From assembly GCA_964537685.1 (NCBI GenBank), contig CAZICM010000073.1, positions 1-43,656 of the forward strand: a stretch of DNA of 43,656 nt. The letters run 5' to 3'. The notes beneath the pieces were generated by a model, which had not been told where the DNA came from, did no database searches, and worked only from the letters and a program-made list of their open reading frames with translations. Position 1 is the stretch's first letter, and each line of letters opens with the position of its first letter. The position numbers and the translations under genes were made by a program. This DNA comes from CAZICM01 sp964537685 (GTDB lineage Bacteria > Myxococcota_A > Polyangia > Polyangiales > Polyangiaceae). This document shows, piece by piece, positions 25,702 to 33,654 of the stretch.

Positions 25702-27168
25702 ATGACGACATCCCCTATTCTTGATGCGGTCATTGTGGGCTCGGGATTCTCCGGCCTGTGCATGGGAATCCAACTCAAGCAAGCGGGCAAAAACGCCTTC
25801 GCGATCCTCGAGAAAGAAGACAATTTAGGCGGCACCTGGAGGGACAACATTTATCCCGGCGCCGCCTGCGATATCCCCTCGCACCTCTACTCGTACTCAT
25901 TCGAGCCGAATCCCCGCTGGTCGCGCACCTATTCGCCCTACAACGAAATTTGGTTTTACCTCAAACACTGCGCGGACAAATACGGCATCAACCCTCATAT
26001 TCACTACGGCCACAAAGTGAAGGGAGCGGCCTTCGATGCGGAGAGCGGACTGTGGACGGTTCAGGTGGAAGGGCATCCCGACCTTCAAGCGCGGGCGCTG
26101 GTGCTTGGCAACGGCGCGCTTCACCTCCCACAAATACCCGATATCCAAGGGCTAAACCGCTTCCGCGGAAAGATGTTTCACTCGGCGCGCTGGGACAAAC
26201 ACTACGACCTGCGTGGCAAGAACGTGGGCGTTATTGGCACGGGAGCCAGCGCCATTCAGTTCGTCCCAGAAATCGCCCCACTCTGCGCGAAGGTACATCT
26301 CTATCAGCGCACACCGCCGTGGATTTTACCCAAGGCGGATCGCGCCTACAGTGAACTTGAGCGTCAAGCATTTGAGCGTGTGCCTGGCTTGCGCCACCTT
26401 TTGCGATCGGGACTGTTTTGGCTGCACGAACTACGCGGCATAGGCATGATGCGAAGCAAATCGTCCATGATGGATCTGGGCGAGCGAATGGCCAAGCGAT
26501 ATTTGGAGAGCGCCGTCCGGGATCCTGGACTCCGGGCCAAACTGACCCCAAACTATCGAATTGGCTGCAAACGCGTCCTTTTATCCAATAATTATTATGA
26601 AGCGCTGCAGCGGCCCAATGTTGAATTGATCACCGATTCGATTAAATACGTCACAGAAGAAGGGATTGCAAGTGCGGACGGGTGCGAAAGAAAGCTGGAC
26701 ACGATTATATTGGGCACAGGATTTCAAGTCGCGGACTATTTAGCGCCCTTTCATATTCGGGGAAAACGCGGCCAAGATCTCAATGAAACGCTACAGAGCA
26801 AGCGGGAATCCTATTATGGCATTACGATCAATGGATTTCCCAATTTATTTTTATTGATGGGTCCGAACACGGGATTGGGTCACAATTCGATTATATTTAT
26901 GATCGAAGCACAGGTTCGATACGCGATGCAGGCGCTTGGAGTGCTGGACGAAAAGAGGCTCCGCTATTTGGATGTACGGGAAGAGGTACAGCACACCTTT
27001 GCGCAGCGAATCCAGGAGCAGCTCAGCCATACGGTATGGAACACAGGAGGCTGCTCGAGCTGGTATTTAAAAGACGGCCACAATATGACCTTATGGCCTG
27101 GATTTTGTTATGAATATTGGCTTCAAACCCGGACATTTCGCGCGGGTGATTACGAACAGGCTGCATAG
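25702..27168 (+). CDS. Flavin-containing (Baeyer-Villiger-type) monooxygenase
   Basis: A 488-aa class B flavoprotein monooxygenase. The FAD Rossmann motif is VIVGSGFSG near residue 10, followed by GGTWRDNIYPGAACD. The type I BVMO fingerprint FxGxxxHxxxWD is present as FRGKMFHSARWD (about 155-166). The NADPH motif GVIGTGASAIQ follows. Such enzymes insert oxygen next to carbonyls to give esters or lactones, or oxidise S/N. The start at 25702 (MTTSPILDAV) lies 2 nt after the ligase stop, so the two are co-transcribed although their functions do not obviously connect. It is convergent with the Uma2 gene. Confidence 0.93.
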   Translation: MTTSPILDAVIVGSGFSGLCMGIQLKQAGKNAFAILEKEDNLGGTWRDNIYPGAACDIPSHLYSYSFEPNPRWSRTYSPYNEIWFYLKHCADKYGINPHIHYGHKVKGAAFDAESGLWTVQVEGHPDLQARALVLGNGALHLPQIPDIQGLNRFRGKMFHSARWDKHYDLRGKNVGVIGTGASAIQFVPEIAPLCAKVHLYQRTPPWILPKADRAYSELERQAFERVPGLRHLLRSGLFWLHELRGIGMMRSKSSMMDLGERMAKRYLESAVRDPGLRAKLTPNYRIGCKRVLLSNNYYEALQRPNVELITDSIKYVTEEGIASADGCERKLDTIILGTGFQVADYLAPFHIRGKRGQDLNETLQSKRESYYGITINGFPNLFLLMGPNTGLGHNSIIFMIEAQVRYAMQALGVLDEKRLRYLDVREEVQHTFAQRIQEQLSHTVWNTGGCSSWYLKDGHNMTLWPGFCYEYWLQTRTFRAGDYEQAA

Positions 27169-27178
27169 GATACCCACC

Positions 27179-28075
27179 CTACACCTGTTTTTTCGTACGC
27201 TCCAATTCGGCCAATAGCTCGGCCACACGCCGTTCATTTTCCTCGGCGCGCGCCTTTTCGCGCTCCTTTTCCCGCTCCGCCTGCTCCGCCCGCTCCTCCG
27301 CCTGCTCCGCCCGCTCCTCCGCCTGCTCCGCCCGCTTCCGCTCGCCATCAAGCTGAGCTTCCAGCTCTGCTTCCTTCAGGCGCGCCCGCTCCCGTTCCCG
27401 GATGAGCCGATCCACCATGCCCTCGAGCTCGCCGATAATCTCATCCGATTCCAACAGCAGCGTTCCAGCATCGTAAAAGCGCAAACGCCCTTCCTCGATA
27501 CTCAAATCCACCTCCAGCACCGAAGAGTGAAATCTTCCCTGCTGAGGCACAATCGGCTGATAACTCCGCGCACCCGCAAATGGTAAGCGATACCCTTTCA
27601 GTGCGTTCAGCCCACGATCAAAAATAAAATATTCGGCTACGCCATATCCCGCATAGCGCTCCACATTGCGCTCGTGATCTTTCGCCTTGTCTCCCGCTAG
27701 ATGTATCTCGAGCGCAAAGTCCACCCCTTTGCCCTCTTCGCTCACCACCCATTTGTTCCGCGGCTTCGGATCCACATCCAAAATAGCAATCACATCCGGC
27801 ACAATCCGCTTTTTGTCAGGATAAAAAACAGCCAGCTCAGAAGACAAATACACACGCCGCCCGCATTTTTTAAAATGCTTGCCCAGCGCATCCAAGGTTT
27901 CTTCTTTCGCCTCCCGATGCAGATCGCCCTCCGGCGCCATAATCTCAATCGGCACCTCCGCGGGCAGCATTTGACAAACATGCTCTCGCTCCGACGCCGA
28001 CATCCGATCCCACATCTCCTGCGGCGGAGCCCGGGGATCTTCTGGATCTACATAATAATAAAGCGGCTGTACCAT
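27179..28075 (-). CDS. Uma2-family (DUF820) protein with a heptad-repeat C-terminal coiled coil
   Basis: A 298-aa protein. The N-terminal Uma2 domain (about 25-195) is a PD-(D/E)XK-fold nuclease-like domain: HREAKEETLDALGKHF, VPDVIAILD with the conserved Asp, DFALEIHLAGDKAKDHERN with Glu and Lys, and YFIFDRGLNAL. The family is annotated as a putative restriction-like endonuclease, without a firm biological role. From about 215 to 298 the protein is a highly charged coiled coil with EQAEERA heptads. AGGA 9-10 nt upstream fits the ATG at 28075. It is a single gene, convergent with the monooxygenase. Confidence 0.85.
   Translation of the reverse strand: MVQPLYYYVDPEDPRAPPQEMWDRMSASEREHVCQMLPAEVPIEIMAPEGDLHREAKEETLDALGKHFKKCGRRVYLSSELAVFYPDKKRIVPDVIAILDVDPKPRNKWVVSEEGKGVDFALEIHLAGDKAKDHERNVERYAGYGVAEYFIFDRGLNALKGYRLPFAGARSYQPIVPQQGRFHSSVLEVDLSIEEGRLRFYDAGTLLLESDEIIGELEGMVDRLIRERERARLKEAELEAQLDGERKRAEQAEERAEQAEERAEQAEREKEREKARAEENERRVAELLAELERTKKQV
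27280..27340. repeat. 21-bp tandem repeat inside the Uma2 coiled coil
   Basis: The 21-nt unit at 27280-27300 is repeated exactly at 27301-27321 and partly at 27322-27340. On the coding strand it encodes the heptad EQAEERA. Exact nucleotide identity indicates recent slippage, which could lengthen or shorten the coil in whole heptads. Confidence 0.85.
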
Positions 28076-28248
28076 CGAGTTCCATCCTCAACCCAAACAA
28101 TTGCTGCGTCAAGCCAAAACAATTTGTCCGTTATAAAAATATTTCTTATCGAATGAGCTTCCGCTCCCCGCGCTCGACCCTTCCCAACAGAACGCTACCA
28201 GCGATAGGATGCCTGTTCCACTGGCATCTGCCTCAATCAGCCGCGCTT

Positions 28249-28638
28249 ATGTTCCGCATCCACGAAGACCAAATGAACAAATTCGACGAGATCGCCAAGG
28301 CGAATTACCGCCATAGGCTGAGCTCGTACTTGAGCGCAGAATTCCCCGAATGCTTCGATGAAATGTCCACCGCCCAAATCGAAGCCTGGACCGCAGACGC
28401 CGTTTCTAAAGTGGAATCCTTTAAAATCGCAACCGAGCCCGAGACCACCCAAACCGTGCTCTTGTTCTTGCTGCTCGGCCTCGATGCCGATGAAACCTTG
28501 CCGTGGTTTGGACAAATCCTGCGGCGCAATGATGTGTACGCTGTCGGTAAGGTGCGGCTTCTGCTCGATGCCGCCCGAGAGCACAGCGTTGATGGAATCG
28601 ATCGCATGGACCTTGGCCTATTTTCGCCGGAGATTTAG
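28249..28638 (+). CDS. Small unknown protein opening the VgrG island
   Basis: About 129 aa, acidic and mostly helical, starting MFRIHEDQMNKFDEIAKANY. Leu-rich segments include TQTVLLFLLLGLDADETLPW, and no signal peptide or membrane helix is present. ATG 28249 is chosen because the upstream in-frame extension (to 28153) is Arg/Ser/Pro-rich and looks non-coding. I recognise no named domain. Small proteins of this kind often precede T6SS tip genes and act as chaperones or adaptors; that is context only. The next gene starts 6 nt downstream. Confidence 0.65.
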   Translation: MFRIHEDQMNKFDEIAKANYRHRLSSYLSAEFPECFDEMSTAQIEAWTADAVSKVESFKIATEPETTQTVLLFLLLGLDADETLPWFGQILRRNDVYAVGKVRLLLDAAREHSVDGIDRMDLGLFSPEI

Positions 28639-28644
28639 GACATC

Positions 28645-30483
28645 ATGCAGCCCGGAACGCAGCCGAAGAAGCCCTCGCCCAAACCCAAGCCCAAGCCCAA
28701 GGCTTCACCGCCTCCCGCGCAAAATAAGGCCAATCCGCCTCCCGCGCAGAACAAACCCGCAAACCCTCCGCCCGCTCAGCCCAATTCGGCAACGAATAAC
28801 AGTTGCCAGACTTGTCCGAAGAATGCCCAAAAACTGTGCGATGTGGTGCGCTACTTCGTGAAGTGCACGGTGCTGGGCGAAGAGAAAAAAGTCCGTCAAT
28901 TGACGGCCCCCAAGCGTGTGCGCGGCCAGCCCGTAAAAGGCCAGGTTTCCGATGAAATCCGCGCACTTTTAGGCGCTTACGATTTGATTATCGATTGCGT
29001 CGCGGCCTATCCCTCCAAAGAAAAGGCATTGCCCGACGAGAAAGTGCAGATCGAAACCAGCGCCGCCTATGTCACAGGCCCCTGCGGGACATCCGAGCAT
29101 CCCTACATCGTTCTCAAAGCCCTCACCCGCTGCGACGAGCTGAAAAGCACCAACGGCGCCCTGGGCTGGAAGGACGATAAATCTGCGATGAAGGAGTTCT
29201 ATGCCCAGAGCATGACCTTCGACCAGAACAACTGGGGCGGCAATATCGGTTTTATTTTCGATTGGCTGAGCACCATGCTGCCCGGCTTCAACCTTAAACT
29301 GCTTCAATATGAGGCCCGGAGCTGCGGCATCGCCGACCGCACCCGATCGCCCAACCGCAATATCGTCGCGCTCGTCCGGCTCTTCCGCAATGACACGTGG
29401 AGCGTCGTGATTAAGCTGCCTCCGCTCGGCAAACTCGAGCACGAGCAAGCGCGCTCCCGCAATCTAGCCACCGGCGCAACCCAAACCAGCAGCAAGACCA
29501 CCACCCAAGGCGGCTTTGGCTATGCCAAAAATGAGCGGGAAACAAAGACCGAAACCGAAAACGGCCAGACCAAAGTCGAAAGCTCCAATACCCAGTACCG
29601 GGGCAACCGGGGAACGCAGGAGACGTCAAAGAGCGAAGGCGGCAATGTCACGGGCAAGCGGACCTCAACAGACTCCATTGGCCGCGAATTTCAGCGCACC
29701 GCAGACGGAAGCAGGCCCGAAGGCGATCGCTGGCGCCAGAGACAAGACGGCTATGCCCGGCTTATTCCTGAGCGACTTCAAAAACCGAGCGGCCGAATCA
29801 CCGTTTCGATTAAGCGCAACGACCGCGAAGTCAATGTCGCCGAAACCATTCAGAAAATTGCCCAGGCGCTCGCCGACGTCGGCGAGACCGTTAAATCCGC
29901 GCTCGATGCCTTGAAGCGCGTTCCCCAGGCGGGCTGGAAAGTCACGGTTTCGCTATCGCTCATGGAGGGATCGATCACCGGCTCGTGGGGGCCGAAGATG
30001 CTCGATAACCCCATTGATGACCGCTATTTCCCCGTCGCGATTAATTTTAAACTCGCCATCGCGCTCACCATCATTGAAATCAAGGTTGAGCTTTCCTTTG
30101 GATTCGATGCGGATATCGGATTGGGCAACAAGGCCGTGCTCAAGGCCACAGGCGGCTTTTCCTGCAATGTGCCCTTGGAATGCGTGCTCGCCTCAACGCA
30201 CGATGAACGCGAAGTCACGCTCAAACCCGAATTGAAATGCGAGTTCAAGGTCGAGATGGAGGTCAGCGTCTTTGGCTGGAGCTTGACCAGCGGCAAAGCG
30301 TCCATCGAGGGCGGCATTGTTGTTGAAGGGAAATTCAAGTTCGATCCGGCCGGGAAGATGGCGCTGAACGGCGTAATCAAACGCAAGCCCATCGAGCTAT
30401 CGGGCTATATCCGCGTGACAGGCATCGGCAACAAAGCCTTCAAGAAAGAAGTGTACCCGGGCGGAGAAATCGGGAAGTTTTAA
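28645..30483 (+). CDS. Large unknown protein with Pro-rich N-terminus, candidate T6SS cargo
   Basis: A 612-aa protein of no recognised family. Residues 1-55 are a Pro/Lys/Asn-rich tail with repeats of PPPAQNK. A Cys cluster follows (CQTCPKNAQKLC, then FVKC). Residues about 90-265 look globular. Residues about 270-350 are a low-complexity polar stretch (Thr/Ser/Gln/Gly). The C-terminal third (about 370-612) is beta-rich with repeated hydrophobic/charged strands (INFKLAIALTIIEIKVELSF, FKVEMEVSVFGWSLTSGKA). There is no signal peptide. It sits two genes before VgrG in a tight same-strand cluster, consistent with an effector or effector carrier. No catalytic motif is evident. Confidence 0.7.
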   Translation: MQPGTQPKKPSPKPKPKPKASPPPAQNKANPPPAQNKPANPPPAQPNSATNNSCQTCPKNAQKLCDVVRYFVKCTVLGEEKKVRQLTAPKRVRGQPVKGQVSDEIRALLGAYDLIIDCVAAYPSKEKALPDEKVQIETSAAYVTGPCGTSEHPYIVLKALTRCDELKSTNGALGWKDDKSAMKEFYAQSMTFDQNNWGGNIGFIFDWLSTMLPGFNLKLLQYEARSCGIADRTRSPNRNIVALVRLFRNDTWSVVIKLPPLGKLEHEQARSRNLATGATQTSSKTTTQGGFGYAKNERETKTETENGQTKVESSNTQYRGNRGTQETSKSEGGNVTGKRTSTDSIGREFQRTADGSRPEGDRWRQRQDGYARLIPERLQKPSGRITVSIKRNDREVNVAETIQKIAQALADVGETVKSALDALKRVPQAGWKVTVSLSLMEGSITGSWGPKMLDNPIDDRYFPVAINFKLAIALTIIEIKVELSFGFDADIGLGNKAVLKATGGFSCNVPLECVLASTHDEREVTLKPELKCEFKVEMEVSVFGWSLTSGKASIEGGIVVEGKFKFDPAGKMALNGVIKRKPIELSGYIRVTGIGNKAFKKEVYPGGEIGKF

Positions 30484-30500
30484 GGGATTTGGGCCAGTTT

Positions 30501-31304
30501 ATGTCCACCGATCGCATTGTGATGGCCGAGCTCGAGCGCCGGGGCGTTTGCGCCGAGCTTCATATCAACCGCATGCCCGTTCTCCGGCTCACCGATAACG
30601 AAGGCCCTTTTGGAGCGAGCGGGGCTCATGAATTTTTGATTGCGGGTTCGAATTTGCTCGAGCTTGTGGTCGAGCCCGGACCTTCGCCTTCCCGCTGGAA
30701 AGAGCCTTATTTAAAAGAGCCTCCCGCGGATTCCTTCGCGAGGGCGCGCTTGATGGTGTACCCGCCGGGCGTGGATTTAGGATTGGAAAACGGCGTTTTG
30801 CTAGGCGAACTCAATTGGGTGCCCGAGGACAAAGGCTCGCTGAACTTTCCAAAAGTATTCGAAAAGATCGTGATGCCCGGCGCGGTACTCAACCCCTGGG
30901 CTTGGCAGGATGCCGCGGTGCTCACGCTGTCCGATGCGCTGATGGCGGAGGCGCATGCGGTCTTGGAAGAGCTTGTGGCCGCATTCCGGGAAGGCGACGC
31001 GGATGCCATTGCCAAACTCACCAGCCAAAAAATCCGCGATGCGCTGCGGGCTTATCCGGCGCAGAGCGAGGCGGGCTTGATGGAGATGCTGCGCGACTAT
31101 GCGGCACACCATAAAAAAGGCCCGATCCGCCCATTAAACCCGGCGGATTATGAATTCCGGCTCATCGCCGACGGACGTATTCTCGAATGCCTAAACCGCG
31201 ACTTTTCTCCGAGCATCGAGCTCTATGATCCCGAACTTCAAATGAAAGTGCCCTATTCGGTGTGGCTCGCCAAAATAGGGGGAAAGCTCGTGGTGGTCCG
31301 GTGA
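30501..31304 (+). CDS. Unknown protein between the Pro-rich protein and VgrG
   Basis: A 267-aa cytoplasmic-looking protein starting MSTDRIVMAELERRGVCAEL. The N-terminal half is beta-rich (ELHINRMPVLRLTDN, HEFLIAGSNLLELVVEPG) and has the look of a DUF2169-like or immunoglobulin-like fold. The C-terminal half is helical (HAVLEELVAAFREGDADAIA), then VPYSVWLAKIGGKLVVVR. I do not recognise the family. Position directly before vgrG suggests an adaptor or immunity role, not shown by sequence. ATG 30501 is preferred over an in-frame TTG at 30489. Confidence 0.65.
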   Translation: MSTDRIVMAELERRGVCAELHINRMPVLRLTDNEGPFGASGAHEFLIAGSNLLELVVEPGPSPSRWKEPYLKEPPADSFARARLMVYPPGVDLGLENGVLLGELNWVPEDKGSLNFPKVFEKIVMPGAVLNPWAWQDAAVLTLSDALMAEAHAVLEELVAAFREGDADAIAKLTSQKIRDALRAYPAQSEAGLMEMLRDYAAHHKKGPIRPLNPADYEFRLIADGRILECLNRDFSPSIELYDPELQMKVPYSVWLAKIGGKLVVVR

Positions 31305-31350
31305 TTCACATTTCTAATGACGCAATGACGGTTTGGAGCACGCGCTAACC

Positions 31351-33636
31351 ATGGCAACTCTCGAGCTTCAATTAGAATCGGGCGAAGGCTCTCTTTCGGT
31401 GCGGCGATTTATGGTGAACGAAGCCGTCTCGTCGCCGTTCAATATTGCTTTGTGGGTACTCACGCCCAATCAAAGCCTGGATTTGTCCTCCATTGTCAAC
31501 AAGAGCGCCACATTCAAAATGGTGAGCGGCTATCGCCACGCCTTGAATCTGGGCGCGCGTTCTTGGAGCGGCGTAGTGACCTATGCCGAATCGGTCATGT
31601 CCGAGCCCACTGGGCTTTCCACCTACATGATCCGCATCGCGCCCAAACTCTGGCTGCTCTCGCAGCGCCGGGGCAACCGTATCTTTCAGCACTTGTCCAT
31701 CCCCGATGTTGTCGACAAATTGCTCGGCGAATGGAGCATTAAAGCTCAATGGAAAATTGAGCGCTCTAAATATCCAAAGCTCGAATATAAAGTTCAATAC
31801 GGTGAGAGTGACCTCCAATTTCTTAGCCGTTTATTGGAGGAAGCCGGCATTGTATACACCTTTGAAGCGGGCGAAGGAAAATCCCAGCTCTTGATGCACG
31901 ATCGCCTGGAGGGCGGAGAAGCGCGGGGTTCGGGTCCGATTCCATTTGTGGGCGAACCCAGCCAATCCGCCGAAAAAGAATTTGTAACGGATGTGGTCTT
32001 CGATCGCACTGTAAGACCGGGCGCCGCGGCGATACGCGATTACGATTTTAGAAACCCGCCTTTTGAATTGTTTGGGCATGGTCCAAAAGCGGGCGGCGGC
32101 GAAGAAAACTACGAGCAATATCATTACTTCCCGGGCGGATCGCTGGTGGAGACGGGCAAAGCGGGCAATACGCCTGCGGCCGACGATAAAGGCTTTGCCC
32201 GATACGATCAAAAGTACGCAACGGATAGAGCGCGCATTGCATTGGAAGGCGAACGCACAGGCATCCAAAATATCAGTTTTGAAACCAATGCATTGGATTT
32301 GTCGCCGGGCGGAATCTTTTCAATCGGCGAGCATCCTCATTCGGAGATATCCAGCGGCCGAAGGCTACTGGTGACGGAAATGACGATGCAAGGCACATCG
32401 GAAACCGAATGGAAAGGGCATGCGAAGGCCGTGATGGCGGATGCGCCTTACCGTTCGCCGATGCGCACGCCCAAACCCGCAGCGAACGCGGTCCAGAGCG
32501 CGCATGTCGTGGGGCCTGCGGGACAAGAAATTCATGTCGATGAATTTGGCCGGGTACGCGTTCAATTTCCTTGGGATCGCGAAGGAAAAAACAACGAAGG
32601 TTCATCGTGCTGGGTACGGGTTAGCCATCAATGGGGAGGCGCGGGCTTTGGAATGATAGCGACGCCCCGCATTGGCCAAGAAGTGCTGGTGGCCTTTTTA
32701 GGAGGCGATCCCGATCATCCGGTGATTGTGGGAAGGGTATACAATGCAAAACAAACCGTTCCCTATAAATTGCCCGATCATAAAACCCGAAGCACCTTTA
32801 AGAGCGATTCGTCGCTGGGCGGCGGCGGGTTTAATGAAATCATGTATGAAGACTTAAAGGATAGCGAGCTTGTATGGATGCAGGCCGAAAAAGACAGAAA
32901 GCGCCTGGTCAAACACAATGAATTTATAACGGTGGCGCATGACCGGCAGAAGCTGGTCAAAAATGACGAAAGCGATGAAAACCAAGCCTTCCGCTTTAAA
33001 TGGGTCGGCAAAGATATCGACGCTGTTACCAAACAGCATGTGCGATTGCGAATCGATCATGATCACAGCACGCATGTGATGGGCGACAGGCGCGAACAGA
33101 TCGACGGCAAACAATCGCTCCGGGTCAGGGAAGACCGCCAAGAAAAATCCGAGGCGAATTTTGCGCTTCGAGCTCAAAAAGCGGCGCATTTCGCGGCCGG
33201 CGAGAATATGGTCGGCGAAGCCAAGGACGACGTAACCATCAAAGGTCCGGGCGGGTTTATCCGCATCGATTCGGCGGGCATAACCATTGTTGGCAATGTC
33301 GTCAAAATAAATGCCGGAGGCTCGCCTGGAAAGGGCAAAGGCTCGAGGCCGGAAAAGCCCGAGGAACCCAATGTGGTTGAACCGCCGCCCGAGGAAACCG
33401 AAATTCCCTTGCCGCCCAAGGAAGCGGAAAAGACGTGGATTGAAATCCTGCTGGTCGACGATAGCAATCCACCGAAACCCGTACCGTACCGGCGCTATGA
33501 AGTTGAATTGCCCGACGGCTCGGTTATCCGCGGCACGCTGGATGGAGGCGGGATGGCCCGCATTACCGATATCGATCCTGGAACCTGCAAAGTCACGTTC
33601 CCCGATTTCGATGAAAATTTGTGGAAGCGCATTTAA
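31351..33636 (+). CDS. vgrG: Type VI secretion tip protein VgrG (TssI)
   Basis: A 761-aa VgrG, the trimeric spike of the T6SS. The gp27-like part (about 1-380) includes QYGESDLQFLSRLLEEAGIV. The gp5 OB-fold follows (about 395-470): DEFGRVRVQFPWDREG, SCWVRVSHQWGGAGFGM, TPRIGQEVLVAFLGGDPDHP. The needle with charged repeats extends to about 650 (HVRLRIDHDHSTHVMGDRRE). After a Pro/Glu linker (PPPEETEIPLPPKE) comes an added 70-residue C-terminal beta domain (WIEILLVDDSN, VELPDGSVIRGTLDGGGMAR). ATG 31351 starts the usual MATLELQLESGEG; a TTG at 31333 is in frame. No T6SS structural genes are in the window, so this is an orphan tip island. Confidence 0.95.
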   Translation: MATLELQLESGEGSLSVRRFMVNEAVSSPFNIALWVLTPNQSLDLSSIVNKSATFKMVSGYRHALNLGARSWSGVVTYAESVMSEPTGLSTYMIRIAPKLWLLSQRRGNRIFQHLSIPDVVDKLLGEWSIKAQWKIERSKYPKLEYKVQYGESDLQFLSRLLEEAGIVYTFEAGEGKSQLLMHDRLEGGEARGSGPIPFVGEPSQSAEKEFVTDVVFDRTVRPGAAAIRDYDFRNPPFELFGHGPKAGGGEENYEQYHYFPGGSLVETGKAGNTPAADDKGFARYDQKYATDRARIALEGERTGIQNISFETNALDLSPGGIFSIGEHPHSEISSGRRLLVTEMTMQGTSETEWKGHAKAVMADAPYRSPMRTPKPAANAVQSAHVVGPAGQEIHVDEFGRVRVQFPWDREGKNNEGSSCWVRVSHQWGGAGFGMIATPRIGQEVLVAFLGGDPDHPVIVGRVYNAKQTVPYKLPDHKTRSTFKSDSSLGGGGFNEIMYEDLKDSELVWMQAEKDRKRLVKHNEFITVAHDRQKLVKNDESDENQAFRFKWVGKDIDAVTKQHVRLRIDHDHSTHVMGDRREQIDGKQSLRVREDRQEKSEANFALRAQKAAHFAAGENMVGEAKDDVTIKGPGGFIRIDSAGITIVGNVVKINAGGSPGKGKGSRPEKPEEPNVVEPPPEETEIPLPPKEAEKTWIEILLVDDSNPPKPVPYRRYEVELPDGSVIRGTLDGGGMARITDIDPGTCKVTFPDFDENLWKRI

Positions 33637-33654
33637 TCATTTTGGATAAAAGCT

